Shown: positions 35,400 to 44,576, counted from the first letter of the stretch. The stretch is 64,000 nucleotides of DNA from Streptomyces sp. NA02950 (GCF_013364155.1 NZ_CP054916.1:6135001-6199000), one strand, 5' to 3'. Notes: generated from the sequence alone by a model not told the origin. Made by a program: numbers and translations.

Positions 35400-36446
35400 C
35401 TATCCTCCCGACGAGGCCTCGGCCCACGCCCTCCGGTACTGCGCGCGCAGCCGGGCGTGGGCCCCCGCGGGCGCCCCCATACGGTCCAGACCCAGCAGTG
35501 CGGCCCCCAGCACCGGTGGGGCGGTGACCACACGGGGCTCGGCCTTGGGGGCGCGCTCGGCGAGGAGTTCGCAGACCCGGCCGTCCAGCAGCGGATGACA
35601 GGCCGCCAGCACCCCGCCGCCCAGGATCACCGGGGTCGGCTCGGCCAGCAGATCGAGCCGGGTCAGCGCGACCGTGGCCAGCGCGACCACCTCCTCGGCC
35701 TGCCGGGCCACGATCGCGCGCGCGACCGGATCGCCGGACGCGGCCACCGCGAAGAGCAGCGGTGTCAGCTCCAGCCGCCGGGCGGCCTCCAGCGAACCCA
35801 GATGCAGCGCCTCGATCAGCTCGTACATCGTGGTCAGGCCGAAGTGCGCGGGCAGGGCGCGGACCAGCTCGGTCGGCTCACCGCGGCCGTCCTCGGCGCG
35901 CGCCGCCCACCACAGCGCCTCCTCGGACAGAAAGCCCCCGCCGCCCCAGTCGCCGGAGATCCGGCCGATGGCCGGGAAGCGGGCGGTACGGCCGCCATGG
36001 CCCAGCCCCGCGCAGTTGATGCCCGCGCCGCAGACGACGGCGACTCCGGCCGGTTCTCCGGCGTCCGCCAGCCCGGCCCGCAGCAGGGCGAAGGTGTCAT
36101 TGGCCACGGTGACACCGGCGCCCCAGCGGCGGGCGGCCAGCGCGTCCGTCAACTCCTCCTCCTCGGCGGGCAGATCGGCGTTGGCCAGACACGCCGAGAC
36201 ATGGCAGATCCGCGCGGGCCCCGGGCCGCCCGCCGCCAGGGCAGCCCGCTCCACCAGCGGCGTCAGCGCGCCCACCGCGGCCTCGGCGCCCACCAACGGT
36301 GGCCGGAAACCGCCGCCGCGAGCCGTGCCGAGGACCGAGCCGTCCAGGGCGACCAGCGCGACATCGGTCTTGCTGTTGCCCGCGTCGATCGCCAGGACCG
36401 CCCGGCCCGCCGCGGCCGGAGGGGGTACGGACTGCGTCAGATCCAC
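35400..36446 (-). CDS. csnK: glucosamine kinase CsnK
   Basis: 348 residues from GTG 36446, overlapping csnH by ten bases. It is a BadF/BadG-type (ASKHA) sugar kinase: phosphate-1 motif VLAIDAGNSKTDVALV, phosphate-2 VANDTFALL, GVAVVCGAGINCAGL and the glycine-rich segment RISGDWGGGGFLSEEALWWA, then VILGGGVLAA as the adenosine motif. In S. coelicolor the last gene of the csnR-K operon encodes a glucosamine kinase acting on monomers released from imported chitosan oligosaccharides. The same position here supports phosphorylation of glucosamine, feeding glucosamine-6-phosphate into glycolysis or amino-sugar metabolism. Confidence 0.88.
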   Translation of the reverse strand: MDLTQSVPPPAAAGRAVLAIDAGNSKTDVALVALDGSVLGTARGGGFRPPLVGAEAAVGALTPLVERAALAAGGPGPARICHVSACLANADLPAEEEELTDALAARRWGAGVTVANDTFALLRAGLADAGEPAGVAVVCGAGINCAGLGHGGRTARFPAIGRISGDWGGGGFLSEEALWWAARAEDGRGEPTELVRALPAHFGLTTMYELIEALHLGSLEAARRLELTPLLFAVAASGDPVARAIVARQAEEVVALATVALTRLDLLAEPTPVILGGGVLAACHPLLDGRVCELLAERAPKAEPRVVTAPPVLGAALLGLDRMGAPAGAHARLRAQYRRAWAEASSGG

Positions 36447-37699
36447 GCCAGGTGCTCCCGGTTGTGCGCGATCAGGTCGTCGGTCAGCTTCTCGGCGTAC
36501 TCGATCTGGCCGATGAGGGGATGGCAGAGCAGCGCCCGGAAGATCCGCTCCCGGCCGCCCTTCAGCGCCGCCTCCAGCGCCAGGTCCTCGTACGCCGTCA
36601 CCTGGGCGACCAGCCCGGCGAACAGCGGCTCCAGGGGGCGCACCGGCAGTGGCTTCGCGCCCTGCGCGTCCACCGTCGCCGGGACCTCGATCACCGCGTC
36701 GTCGGGAAGGAAGGGCAGGGTGCCGCCGTTGACCGTGTTGACGATCCGTACCTCGCCGGTGTCCCGCAGCAGCGAGGAGGTCAGATCGACCGCGGCCTCC
36801 GAGTAGAAGGCCCCGCCGCGCCTGCCGAGCAGTTCGGGCTTCTCGTCGAGCGCCGGATCGCCGTACATCTCCAGCAGTTCCCGCTCGATCGCCGCGACCT
36901 CCGCCGCCCGGGACGGCCGGGTCCGCTGCTCCCGCACCACCGCGTCGTGCTGGTAGAAGTAGCGCAGGTAGTAGGAGGGGACAACGCCGAGCCGGTCGAG
37001 CAGCGCGCGGGGCATCCGCAGGTCCTCGGCCACGGCGTCGCCGTGCTCGGCGAGCAGCTTGGGCAGTACGTCCTCGCCGTCCGGGCCGCCGATCCGCACA
37101 GCGCGCTCCCAGGTGAGGTGGTTGAGCCCGATGTGCTCCAGCGACACCTCCCCGGGCGCGACGCCCAGCAGCTTCGCGAACTTCCGCTGGAAGCCGATGG
37201 CCACGTTGCACAGCCCGACCGCGCGGTGCCCGGAGGACAGCAGCGCCCGGGTGACGATCCCCACCGGATTGGTGAAGTCCACGATCCAGGCGTGGGGGTT
37301 ACGGGCGCGCACCCGCTCGGCGATGTCCAGCACCACCGGGACCGTACGCAGCGCCTTGGCCAGCCCGCCCGCCCCGGTGGTCTCCTGGCCGACGCAGCCG
37401 CACTCCAGCGGCCAGGTCTCGTCCTGATCGCGCGCGGCCTGCCCGCCGACGCGCAGTTGCAGCAGCACCGCGTCCGCGCCGTCCACACCCGCGTCCGGAT
37501 CGGCGGTCCAGGAGATCCGGCCGGGGTGGCCCTGCCGGGCGAAGATCCGGCGGGCCAGACCGCCGACCAGCTCCAGCCGGTCGGCGGCCGGGTCGACGAG
37601 GACCAGCTCCTCCAGCGGGAGCACATCCCGCAACCGGGCGAATCCGTCGACGAGTTCGGGGGTGTAGGTGGATCCTCCACCCACCACTGCGAGCTTCAA
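36437..37699 (-). CDS. csnH: GH4 glycosidase CsnH
   Basis: 420 residues; TTG start at 37699 overlapping the csnG stop (TTGA), behind AGGAG. It is a family 4 glycoside hydrolase using NAD and a divalent metal: nucleotide-binding VVGGGSTYTPELVDG at the N-terminus, ECGCVGQETTGAGG, VDFTNPVGIVTRAL, LCNVAIGFQRKFAK (the Cys/Asn metal-binding segment) and EHIGLNHLTW. It is annotated as 6-phospho-beta-glucosidase by similarity, but in the csn operon it is expected to cleave beta-glucosaminides from chitosan oligomers taken up by CsnEFG. It is full length. Confidence 0.88.
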   Translation of the reverse strand: MKLAVVGGGSTYTPELVDGFARLRDVLPLEELVLVDPAADRLELVGGLARRIFARQGHPGRISWTADPDAGVDGADAVLLQLRVGGQAARDQDETWPLECGCVGQETTGAGGLAKALRTVPVVLDIAERVRARNPHAWIVDFTNPVGIVTRALLSSGHRAVGLCNVAIGFQRKFAKLLGVAPGEVSLEHIGLNHLTWERAVRIGGPDGEDVLPKLLAEHGDAVAEDLRMPRALLDRLGVVPSYYLRYFYQHDAVVREQRTRPSRAAEVAAIERELLEMYGDPALDEKPELLGRRGGAFYSEAAVDLTSSLLRDTGEVRIVNTVNGGTLPFLPDDAVIEVPATVDAQGAKPLPVRPLEPLFAGLVAQVTAYEDLALEAALKGGRERIFRALLCHPLIGQIEYAEKLTDDLIAHNREHLAWI

Positions 37700-38601
37700 C
37701 CCTTGACTCCTGTCAGTGTGACGCCTTCGACGAAGGCTTTCTGGGCGAAGAAGAAGACGGCGATGACGGGGGCCATGACCAGGAGGGTCGCGGCCATCGT
37801 CAGATTCCAGTTGACGCTGTGCGCGCTCTTGAAGGTCTCCAGGCCGTAACTGAGCGTCCAGGCGCCCGGATTCTGCGCGGCGTAGATCTGCGGGCCGAAG
37901 TAGTCGTTCCAGCAGTAGAAGAACTGGAAGAGCGCGACGGCGGCGATGCCCGGCTTCGCCATCGGGACCACCACGCTGAGCAGGGTCCGCAGTTCCCCGC
38001 AGCCGTCGATCCTCGCCGACTCCAGATACTCCCGGGGAATGGTCAGCAGGAACTGGCGCAGCAGGAAGATGGAGTACGCGTCACCGAACGCCATCGGAAT
38101 GATCAGCGGCCACAGCGAACCCGACAGATGGAGCTGCTGCGCCCAGACCAGATACATCGGGATCACGATGACCTGGGGCGGCAGCATCATGGTGGAGATG
38201 ACCAGCAGCATGGCGGTCCGGCGGCCCCGGAAACGGAATTTCGCCAGTGCGTAGGCCACCGGAACGGAGGAGCAGACGGTGAAGAGGGTGCCGAGTCCCG
38301 CGTACAGCAGCGAATTGCGCCACCAGTCCGCGAAACCGGGGGTGGAGAACACCTCGGCGTAGTTCGACCAGTGCCACTCATGCGGCCACAACTCGCCGCT
38401 CATCGCCTGGTCGTCGCTCATCACCGAGGTCAGAAAGACAAAGACGAACGGCAGGAGGAAGAAGAGCGCCGTGGCGAGGGCGACGGTGTGCACGGCGATC
38501 CACTCCAGCGCCGCGCGGCGGCGGGCAGCGGGGGCGGGGGAGCGGCGGGCGGCGGGGCGCGAGGGGGCGGCGGGCGCCGGGAGGGTGGTGGTCGCGGTCA
38601 T
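37696..38601 (-). CDS. csnG: chitosan-oligosaccharide ABC permease CsnG
   Basis: 301 residues, ATG 38601. The N-terminal 30 residues are Pro/Ala-rich and cytoplasmic, followed by six membrane helices. The MalG-type EAA loop is ESARIDGCGELRTLLSVVVP near residues 205-225. It pairs with CsnF to form the membrane part of a CUT1 sugar importer. No ATPase gene is in the operon, as is usual for Streptomyces CUT1 systems that share the multitasking MsiK ATPase. It overlaps csnH by four bases. Confidence 0.88.
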   Translation of the reverse strand: MTATTTLPAPAAPSRPAARRSPAPAARRRAALEWIAVHTVALATALFFLLPFVFVFLTSVMSDDQAMSGELWPHEWHWSNYAEVFSTPGFADWWRNSLLYAGLGTLFTVCSSVPVAYALAKFRFRGRRTAMLLVISTMMLPPQVIVIPMYLVWAQQLHLSGSLWPLIIPMAFGDAYSIFLLRQFLLTIPREYLESARIDGCGELRTLLSVVVPMAKPGIAAVALFQFFYCWNDYFGPQIYAAQNPGAWTLSYGLETFKSAHSVNWNLTMAATLLVMAPVIAVFFFAQKAFVEGVTLTGVKG

Positions 38602-38627
38602 GCGGATCGGTCCTCTCAGTCCTCGGC

Positions 38628-39581
38628 TCAGTCCTCGGCCGACAGCAGGCCGGCGCGGCGGCGCATCAGCAGCGTGGTCACGGCCATCGCGATGGCGAAG
38701 AGCACCAGCGAGAGCACACACGCGGCGCCGGTGTTGAAGTTCTGGAAGCCGAGCGAGTAGACGAGCTGCGGCACGGTGAGCGTGGAGTGGTCGGGATAGC
38801 CGGGCTGGATGACCGAGCCGGGGCCGACGCTGACACCGGAGGCCAGCTTCCCGGCCACCAGCGCCTGGGTGTAGTACTGCATCGTCTGGACCACACCCGT
38901 CACGACCGCGAACATCACGATCGGGGTGATCGACGGCCAGGTCACATAGCGGAAGGTGGTCAGCGCCCCGGCGCCGTCCAACTCGGCAGCCTCGTACTGC
39001 TCACGGGGAACGTCCAGCAGCGCGGCCATGAAGATGACCATGAGATCGCCGATGCCCCACAGCGAGAGCATCACCAGCGAGGGCTTGGCCCAGGCCGGAT
39101 CGTTGAACCAGTTGGGGGCGTCGATGCCCAGATTCCCGAGGATGGCGTTGACCGGTCCGGTGCCGGGGTTGAGCAGAAAGACGAACGCGACCGTGGCCGC
39201 CACTGGCGGGGCCAGATACGGCAGGTAGAACGCGGTGCGGAAGAACCCCACCCCGGTCTTCACCTTGGTGACCAGCAGCCCGATGCCCAGTCCGAAGACC
39301 ACCCGCAGCGCGACCATCACCACGACCAGCCACAGGGTGTTCCACAGCGCCGGGCCGAACAGCGGCATCTGCTCGAACACATACCGCCAGTTCCGCAGCC
39401 CCACGAAGGTGGGGGTCTCGATCTGGTTGTAGTGCATGAAGGAGAAGTAGACGGTGGCGATCAGCGGATAGCCGAAGAACACCGTGAAGCCGATCAGCCA
39501 GGGCGAGAGGAATCCGAGGGTGCGCAGCCGCTCGCGCACGGCTTTGCGGCGCAGGGCGGGGGCGGGGGTGAGAGGGGCCAT
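38628..39581 (-). CDS. csnF: chitosan-oligosaccharide ABC permease CsnF
   Basis: 317 residues, ATG 39581, eleven bases after csnE. It is a MalF-type permease with six helices (first LGFLSPWLIGFTVFFGYPLI) and an EAA loop, EAAELDGAGALTTFRYVTWP. It forms the CsnFG transmembrane heterodimer that imports oligosaccharides delivered by CsnE, powered by a shared ATPase encoded elsewhere. It is followed by csnG after 26 bases. Confidence 0.88.
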   Translation of the reverse strand: MAPLTPAPALRRKAVRERLRTLGFLSPWLIGFTVFFGYPLIATVYFSFMHYNQIETPTFVGLRNWRYVFEQMPLFGPALWNTLWLVVVMVALRVVFGLGIGLLVTKVKTGVGFFRTAFYLPYLAPPVAATVAFVFLLNPGTGPVNAILGNLGIDAPNWFNDPAWAKPSLVMLSLWGIGDLMVIFMAALLDVPREQYEAAELDGAGALTTFRYVTWPSITPIVMFAVVTGVVQTMQYYTQALVAGKLASGVSVGPGSVIQPGYPDHSTLTVPQLVYSLGFQNFNTGAACVLSLVLFAIAMAVTTLLMRRRAGLLSAED

Positions 39582-39592
39582 GGCGCACTCCG

Positions 39593-40921
39593 TCAGTTCT
39601 GGGCCTGGAGATTGTCGGCGTCGATCTGCTCGTCCAGTTCCCTCAGCCCTCTGCCGAGGTCGGGCACCCGGCCCGCTTCCACCGCGTAACCGAAGTCCTG
39701 GAGCGAGACGACGTACTGGCCGCCGTTGAGGGAGGCCGGAAGGGCGCTGCTGTAGCGGTTCCCGGCGATACGGAGAAAAGTGCGGAACGCCGGGTCGGAA
39801 TCCAGCTCGGGGGACGCCAGCGCCGCCTTGGTGGACGGCACATTGTGAATGGCGTTGGCGAAGGCGACGACCTGGTCGGTGTCGGAGGTCAGGAATTCCA
39901 CCAGTTTCCAGGCGGCGTTCTGGTGGGTGCTGCTGTGCGCGATGCCCACGACCGTGCCGGTGAGATAACCCCGGCCGTAGGTCTCCGGCCGGTCGTCGGG
40001 TACGGGCAGCGGAGCGGTGCCCCACTCGAAGGAGGCGTCCTTGAGGTAGAGCCCGCGCCATTCCCCGTCCAGGTGCATGGCCAGCTTTTCGGTCAGAAAG
40101 GCGTTCTGCGCGGACATTTCGTCACCGAAGGAGGTACGGAACCTCTCCAGCGGGCCGTAGCCGCCCTGGCTCCGGATCAGCTCCCGCTGGGTGGCGAAGA
40201 ACTCCCTGGCCGCCGGTTCCTCCGCCAGCCGCGCCTTTCCGCGCCGGTCGAAATAGGACGGGCCCCACTGGGCGAACAGCCGGTCCGGGCTGTTCTGGTA
40301 GAGACGGAAGTTGGGCATGAAACCGACCCGCTCATAGCCGCCGTCCTTGGTGCGCCGGGTGAGTTTGGCCGCGTCGCGCTTCAGCTCCGACATGGTGCGC
40401 GGCGGGCGCTCGATGCCCGCCTCCTTGAAGGCGTCCTTGTTGTAGTAGAGGCCGAAGGCGTCGGCGAGCAGCGGCAGGGCGCACTGCTCGCCCCGGTAGC
40501 TCGTGTAGTCCAGCAGGGTGGTGGGGAAGACCCGGTGTTTGTCCAGACCGGTCTTCTTCATGAAGGGGTCCAGATCGACCCACATGCCGGAGGAGCAGTA
40601 CTGCCCCACATTGTTGGTGGTGAAGGACGAGACGACATCGGGGGCGTCGTCCCCACCGGCCCGCAGGGCCTGGTTCACGGTGGCGTCGGTGACATTTCCG
40701 GTGGCCTTGACCCTGATGTTGGGATGGAGCTCCTCGAACCGGGCGATGCTGTCATTGATCGCCTTGAGCTCGTTCTTCTCCGCCCAGCCGTGCCAGAACC
40801 GCAGGGTCACGGGCTTGGTCGGATCGTCTTCGGCGCTGCCGGCGGCGGGGTTGGCGCAGCCCGTCAGCAGGAGGGCACAGGCGCTCAGGACCGAGAGGAG
40901 AGAGGCCGTTCGTCGTGGCAT
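39593..40921 (-). CDS. csnE: chitosan-oligosaccharide-binding lipoprotein CsnE
   Basis: 442 residues. The signal peptide ends in a lipobox, LLLTGC (Cys22), so it is a lipoprotein. The mature protein is a CUT1 family 1 solute-binding protein: VTLRFWHGWAEKNELKAIND, ADAFGLYYNKDAFKEAG, a WGPSYFD segment and YLTGTVVGIAHSSTHQNAAW, with a C-terminal QDFGYAVEAGRVP. It captures chitosan oligomers outside the membrane and hands them to CsnFG. It begins 26 bases after csnR on the same transcript. Confidence 0.88.
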   Translation of the reverse strand: MPRRTASLLSVLSACALLLTGCANPAAGSAEDDPTKPVTLRFWHGWAEKNELKAINDSIARFEELHPNIRVKATGNVTDATVNQALRAGGDDAPDVVSSFTTNNVGQYCSSGMWVDLDPFMKKTGLDKHRVFPTTLLDYTSYRGEQCALPLLADAFGLYYNKDAFKEAGIERPPRTMSELKRDAAKLTRRTKDGGYERVGFMPNFRLYQNSPDRLFAQWGPSYFDRRGKARLAEEPAAREFFATQRELIRSQGGYGPLERFRTSFGDEMSAQNAFLTEKLAMHLDGEWRGLYLKDASFEWGTAPLPVPDDRPETYGRGYLTGTVVGIAHSSTHQNAAWKLVEFLTSDTDQVVAFANAIHNVPSTKAALASPELDSDPAFRTFLRIAGNRYSSALPASLNGGQYVVSLQDFGYAVEAGRVPDLGRGLRELDEQIDADNLQAQN

Positions 40922-40947
40922 GGGGACGTCCTTCGGGGGCGGGGGAG

Positions 40948-42168
40948 TCAGACGTCGAGACGGGCGGTGTCGAACACCGTGTGGCGGGCGTCGGTCAGGG
41001 CCTGTCGCAGTGCGCCGAGCAGGATCGGATCCCCCTCGAGCGCGCTGATCCGTATCTCCGGCCTGGGCAGGGCGAGTCCGGTCAGCTCGGCCTCCACCAG
41101 CTCCCGCAGCCGCTCCCCTCCGGCCTGCGCGACCTCGCCCGACAGCACGACCAGTTCGGGGTCGACCACCGCGACGACGGAGGCGAGTCCGGTGGCCAGC
41201 CGGCGGGCCAGCTCGGTGAGAACGGCGTCGCCCGCGCCGGGGGTGCGCAGGGCCGCGGTCAGCGCCTTGGCGGCGCTGGGCGCGTCGATCCCGTGGTCAT
41301 GGGCCAGCTCCACCACGGCGGGTGAGCCGACCAGCTTCTGGAACCCGCCGCCCGCGTCCGGCCGGGCGGCGTCGTCCTGGCCGCCGCGGGCGAGCGGTGC
41401 CCCCGGCAGCGGCATATAGCCGATCTCCCCGGCCCCGCCGGTGGCCCCGCGCAACAGGGCACCGCCGAGCACGACGGCCGCGCCGACCCCCTCGTCGGCC
41501 CAGACCAGGACGAAGTCGTCGAAGTCCTGGGCGGTGCCGTGGTGCTGTTCGGCGACGGCCGCGAGATTGACGTCGTTCTCGATGACGACCGGCGTACCCA
41601 GGACCCGGGCCAGGTCGCCCCGCAGGGTGCGGGACTGCCAGCCGGGCAGATGGGGCGCGTAGCGCAGGGTGCCGGTGCGCGGGTCGAGCGCGCCGGGGGT
41701 GCCGATGACGGTGGAGTGCAGCGCGCCGAGGTCGAGACCGGCCGCGGTCAGCGCCCCGTGCACGGCGTTGGCCACCAGTTCGGTGGTGCGGGCACTGAGG
41801 GTGCGGTCGCCCGCGGGGGCGGTCACCCGGTACTCGCCGACCGTCCGGCCGGTGAGGTCGGCGACGGCGGCGGTGATGCCCGCCTGGTCCACGGCGAGCG
41901 CGGCGACATGGGCGGCGGCCGGATCGATCTCGTACAGCTGGGCGTTGGGGCCCGGCCGCCCGGTCACATTGCCGGTGGTGCGGACCAGACCGGCGGACTC
42001 CAGACGGGACAGCAGCTGGGAGGCGGTGGGCTTGGACAGCCCGGTGAGCTCGCCGAGCCGGGTCCGGGTGAGCGGTCCGTGCGCGGCCAGCAGCTCCAGT
42101 GCCGCCCGGTCGTTCATGGCGCGCAGCACGCGCGGGGTGCCGGGTGTGCTGCTGTGTGGTGCGGCCAT
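40948..42168 (-). CDS. csnR: ROK-family repressor CsnR
   Basis: 406 residues, ATG 42168. An N-terminal MarR-like winged helix-turn-helix (ALELLAAHGPLTRTRLGELT, then LSKPTASQLLSRLESAGLV) is followed by a ROK domain with ATP/sugar-kinase-like loops (ALAVDQAGITAAVADLTGR, then VIENDVNLAAVAEQHHGTA, and the glycine-rich EIGYMPLPG). CsnR of S. lividans and S. coelicolor represses csnA and its own operon and is released by chitosan oligomers. Autoregulation is supported here by the probable operator 50 bases upstream of the start. The zinc-binding Cys cluster of classical ROK proteins is not evident. Confidence 0.9.
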   Translation of the reverse strand: MAAPHSSTPGTPRVLRAMNDRAALELLAAHGPLTRTRLGELTGLSKPTASQLLSRLESAGLVRTTGNVTGRPGPNAQLYEIDPAAAHVAALAVDQAGITAAVADLTGRTVGEYRVTAPAGDRTLSARTTELVANAVHGALTAAGLDLGALHSTVIGTPGALDPRTGTLRYAPHLPGWQSRTLRGDLARVLGTPVVIENDVNLAAVAEQHHGTAQDFDDFVLVWADEGVGAAVVLGGALLRGATGGAGEIGYMPLPGAPLARGGQDDAARPDAGGGFQKLVGSPAVVELAHDHGIDAPSAAKALTAALRTPGAGDAVLTELARRLATGLASVVAVVDPELVVLSGEVAQAGGERLRELVEAELTGLALPRPEIRISALEGDPILLGALRQALTDARHTVFDTARLDV

Positions 42169-42217
42169 GGCGGTGCCCCCCGTCTCCGTGGCTCTGGTGA
42201 GCCGTCTGGGTAGCTCT

Positions 42218-42236
42218 GTTAAGAAACTTTCCTATC
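42218..42236. promoter_or_regulatory. probable CsnR operator
   Basis: GTTAAGAAACTTTCCTATC is an imperfect palindrome (half sites GTTAaGAAA / TTTCCTAtC) located 50 bases before csnR. It matches the AGGAAA...TTTCCT type of CsnR box known from S. lividans csnA. Its position near the expected promoter fits repression. A GGAAAGTTTC core on the opposite strand supports symmetry. Confidence 0.8.
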
Positions 42237-42357
42237 GATGGGAAGCAAGGTAGGCCCCGGGCGGCACGGCGTCAATGGGTGCGGCACACGGAGACCGTCG
42301 TGTCCGGGAGACGACGGCCCTGAAGCGATGGCCCTGACGTCAGCCGCCGAAACGACG

Positions 42358-42391
42358 GACGCTCCCGTCCCCGGAGCGGGGCGGGAGCGTC
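42358..42391 (-). terminator. terminator after mscS
   Basis: GACGCTCCCG (42358-42367) pairs with CGGGAGCGTC (42382-42391), extended inward by CCCCG/CGGGG. It lies about 19 bases beyond the mscS stop, on the minus-strand downstream side. Confidence 0.75.
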
Positions 42392-42409
42392 TCTGGCTGC
42401 GCCGGTGGG

Positions 42410-43492
42410 TCACTTCTGTACGGGCGGCGGGGCGGCCGCCGGGGCGGGCGGCGGAATCGCGCTGGCCGCCTGGGACTGCGGGGAGTCGGGGTTGCCCAGG
42501 GCCGAGGGCGCGGACACGCCCGCCGACGGATCGGCGGCCCCCGTGTCCAGGGCCGCCTCCGGGGGACGGCCGACCAGGGGGATGCCCGCCTCCTCCAGTG
42601 CCTTCTTGATCCGCCAGCGCAACTCGCGCTCGATGCCCAGCGCCTTGCCCGGCATGGTGCGCGCCGAGACCCGCACCACCATGGAGTCCAGATAGACCGC
42701 GTCCAGCCCCAGCACCTCGATCGGCTCCCACAGCCGCTCGTTCCAGGGCTCGTCCTTGGCCATGTCCACCCCGACCTGGGTGATCACCGCGCGGACCCGG
42801 TCCAGGTCCTCGTCGGCCCGCACCTGGACGTCGACGGCCGCGGTCGCCCAGCCCTGGCTGAGGTTGCCGATCCGCTTCACCTCGCCGTTGCGCACGTACC
42901 AGATCTCGCCGCTGTCGCCGCGCAGCTTGGTGACGCGCAGCCCGACCTCGATGACCTCACCGGAGGCGACCCCGGCGTCGATCGAGTCGCCCACGCCGTA
43001 CTGGTCCTCAAGGATCATGAAGACGCCGGAGAGGAAGTCCGTGACCAGATTGCGGGCGCCGAAACCGATCGCCACACCGGCCACACCGGCGCTGGCGAGC
43101 AGCGGTGCGAGATTGATCTCCAGGGCGGAGAGGATCATCAGCCCCGCCGTGCCCATGATCAGGAACGAGGCGACGGAGCGCAGCACCGAGCCGATCGCCG
43201 CGGACCGCTGCCGCCGCCGCTCCACATTGACCAGCAGCCCGCCGAGCGCCGTGCCGTCGACCGCCTGGGCGGTGCGGTTCATACGGTCTATCAGCTTGGT
43301 GATGGCGCGCCGGACGACGGACCGCAGCACAAACGCGATCACCAGGATCAGGGCTATGCGCAGCCCGACGCTGAGCCAGGTGGACCAGTTCTCCTCGACC
43401 CACCCCGCGGCGTTGGTGGCGCTCTCCTGTGCGTCGTCGATGGTCGTGGGACGAGGCGTCGAGTCAGCGGCCAGAGCAGCGGACCAGAACAC
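42410..43492 (-). CDS. mscS: MscS-type mechanosensitive ion channel
   Basis: 360 residues from GTG 43492. After a short exported-looking start and a linker come three membrane helices: about residues 45-65 (VGLRIALILVIAFVLR), 105-125 (SVASFLIMGTAGLMILSALE) and the pore helix 128-155 (LLASAGVAGVAIGFGARNLV). The pore helix is followed by the MscS beta domain (DFLSGVFMILEDQYGVGD, then VTKLRGDSGEIWYVRNGEV). The C-terminal vestibule is conserved and the tail is Pro/Ala-rich. It would release osmolytes on hypo-osmotic shock. It diverges from the HNH gene. Confidence 0.85.
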   Translation of the reverse strand: MFWSAALAADSTPRPTTIDDAQESATNAAGWVEENWSTWLSVGLRIALILVIAFVLRSVVRRAITKLIDRMNRTAQAVDGTALGGLLVNVERRRQRSAAIGSVLRSVASFLIMGTAGLMILSALEINLAPLLASAGVAGVAIGFGARNLVTDFLSGVFMILEDQYGVGDSIDAGVASGEVIEVGLRVTKLRGDSGEIWYVRNGEVKRIGNLSQGWATAAVDVQVRADEDLDRVRAVITQVGVDMAKDEPWNERLWEPIEVLGLDAVYLDSMVVRVSARTMPGKALGIERELRWRIKKALEEAGIPLVGRPPEAALDTGAADPSAGVSAPSALGNPDSPQSQAASAIPPPAPAAAPPPVQK

Positions 43493-43907
43493 AGCAGAAA
43501 ACCCTTCGTGTGCGACATGCCCGCACGGATCACCCGCGCGCAACCCCTCACACAGTAGCGGGGTGAGGGAATGCGCCGTTCCTGTGTTCGACAGCGCGCG
43601 AGCGCGTCCAGGGGGCGCGTATGGGCGGGAGGACCGGCCTCAGCTCCTCGTTTCCGCCGCCCGGGAACCCCCGGGAACCGCGCTCCGGTACGGGCCCCGG
43701 AAGCCGTGATTCTTGCCACTCCGCACCCGTCCCCCTTTCGTCCGAGGCCCGGTGGCGGGGCGGTGTGCGGACGATAAACGAGGGGGACGCGGAAATGCCT
43801 CTCAACCGTTAACCCGGTGATAGTGGCGTTCCGGCCAGGGTTCAGGGGAAACTGGGGGAGATCGTCCCGGCGCGAGCCACGCGCCGCCGGCGTACAAGGA
43901 GGCATCC
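43493..43907. other. divergent intergenic region mscS / HNH gene
   Basis: 415 bases that carry the ribosome-binding sites of both genes and, presumably, two promoters. An AT-richer patch with GTTAACC lies near 43806. No other gene or riboswitch signature was recognised. Several open frames cross it but are arginine/proline-rich noise. Confidence 0.4.
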
Positions 43908-44444
43908 GTGCCGCATGTCCTGGTCCTCAACGCGTCGTACGAGCCGCTCGGCGTCGTACCGCTCCGCCGCGCGCTCATTCTCGTCCTCAACGACAAGGCC
44001 GTCAGCCTCGAGGACTCAGGCGCCCTGATGCACAGCGCGACCCGCGTCATACCCGCTCCCAGCGTCGTTCGGCTGAAGCGCTTTGTGAGGGTGCCCTTTC
44101 GTGGCCCCGTCCCGCTCACCCGCCGTGCTCTGTTCGCCCGTGACGGCGGCAGATGCGCGTACTGCGGTGGCGTCGCAACCAGCGTCGATCACGTCATTCC
44201 GCGCAGTCGCGGCGGCCAGCACACCTGGGAGAACGTGGTCGCCGCATGCCGTCGCTGCAATCACGTCAAAGCCGACCGCCATGTCGCCGAGATCGGCTGG
44301 CGGCTGCGTCATCAACCCGCGCCGCCGTCCGGGCTGGCCTGGCGCATCATCGGCACCGGGCATAGGGATCCGCGCTGGATGCCATACCTCCAGGCATACG
44401 GCGCGGAAGACGCCATGGCCCGGATCGACGGCAAATCCGCCTGA
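43908..44444 (+). CDS. HNH endonuclease-domain protein
   Basis: 178 residues, GTG 43908 behind AAGGAGG. The N-terminal domain, VLVLNASYEPLGVVPLRRAL, is typical of a conserved actinobacterial HNH group. The nuclease core has CAYCGG, SVDHVIPRSRGGQHTWENVV and ACRRCNHVKADR, giving the ββα-metal fold with two zinc-binding Cys pairs. The DHV-I-P-R-S-R-G-G segment contains the catalytic histidine and the following Asn of HNH. It is present in most Streptomyces chromosomes and is not part of a visible mobile element, so a DNA repair role is more likely than restriction. Confidence 0.85.
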   Translation: MPHVLVLNASYEPLGVVPLRRALILVLNDKAVSLEDSGALMHSATRVIPAPSVVRLKRFVRVPFRGPVPLTRRALFARDGGRCAYCGGVATSVDHVIPRSRGGQHTWENVVAACRRCNHVKADRHVAEIGWRLRHQPAPPSGLAWRIIGTGHRDPRWMPYLQAYGAEDAMARIDGKSA

Positions 44445-44465
44445 GACCGGGCCATCGTCATGTCT

Positions 44466-44490
44466 GCCCGCCGCGCCGCCCGCGGCGGGC
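44466..44490 (+). terminator. terminator after the HNH gene
   Basis: GCCCGCCGCG and CGCGGCGGGC form a 10-bp GC-rich stem with loop CCGCC, followed by CTTTCC. It lies 21 bases past the stop. Confidence 0.75.
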
Positions 44491-44522
44491 CTTTCCCTCT
44501 CCACCGGGCGTCGGCCGTGTGG

Positions 44523-44576
44523 AGCGGTCGTCGGCTGTGTCCAGCGGTCGTCGGCTGTGTCTAGCGGTCGTCGTCG
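44523..44576. repeat. 20-bp tandem repeat at the glycosidase gene end
   Basis: AGCGGTCGTCGGCTGTGTCC is repeated almost exactly (44523-44542, 44543-44562) and again in part (44563-44576). The repeat runs through the stop codon of the GH84-type gene, so expansion or contraction would alter its last residues (DDR). Confidence 0.75.
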
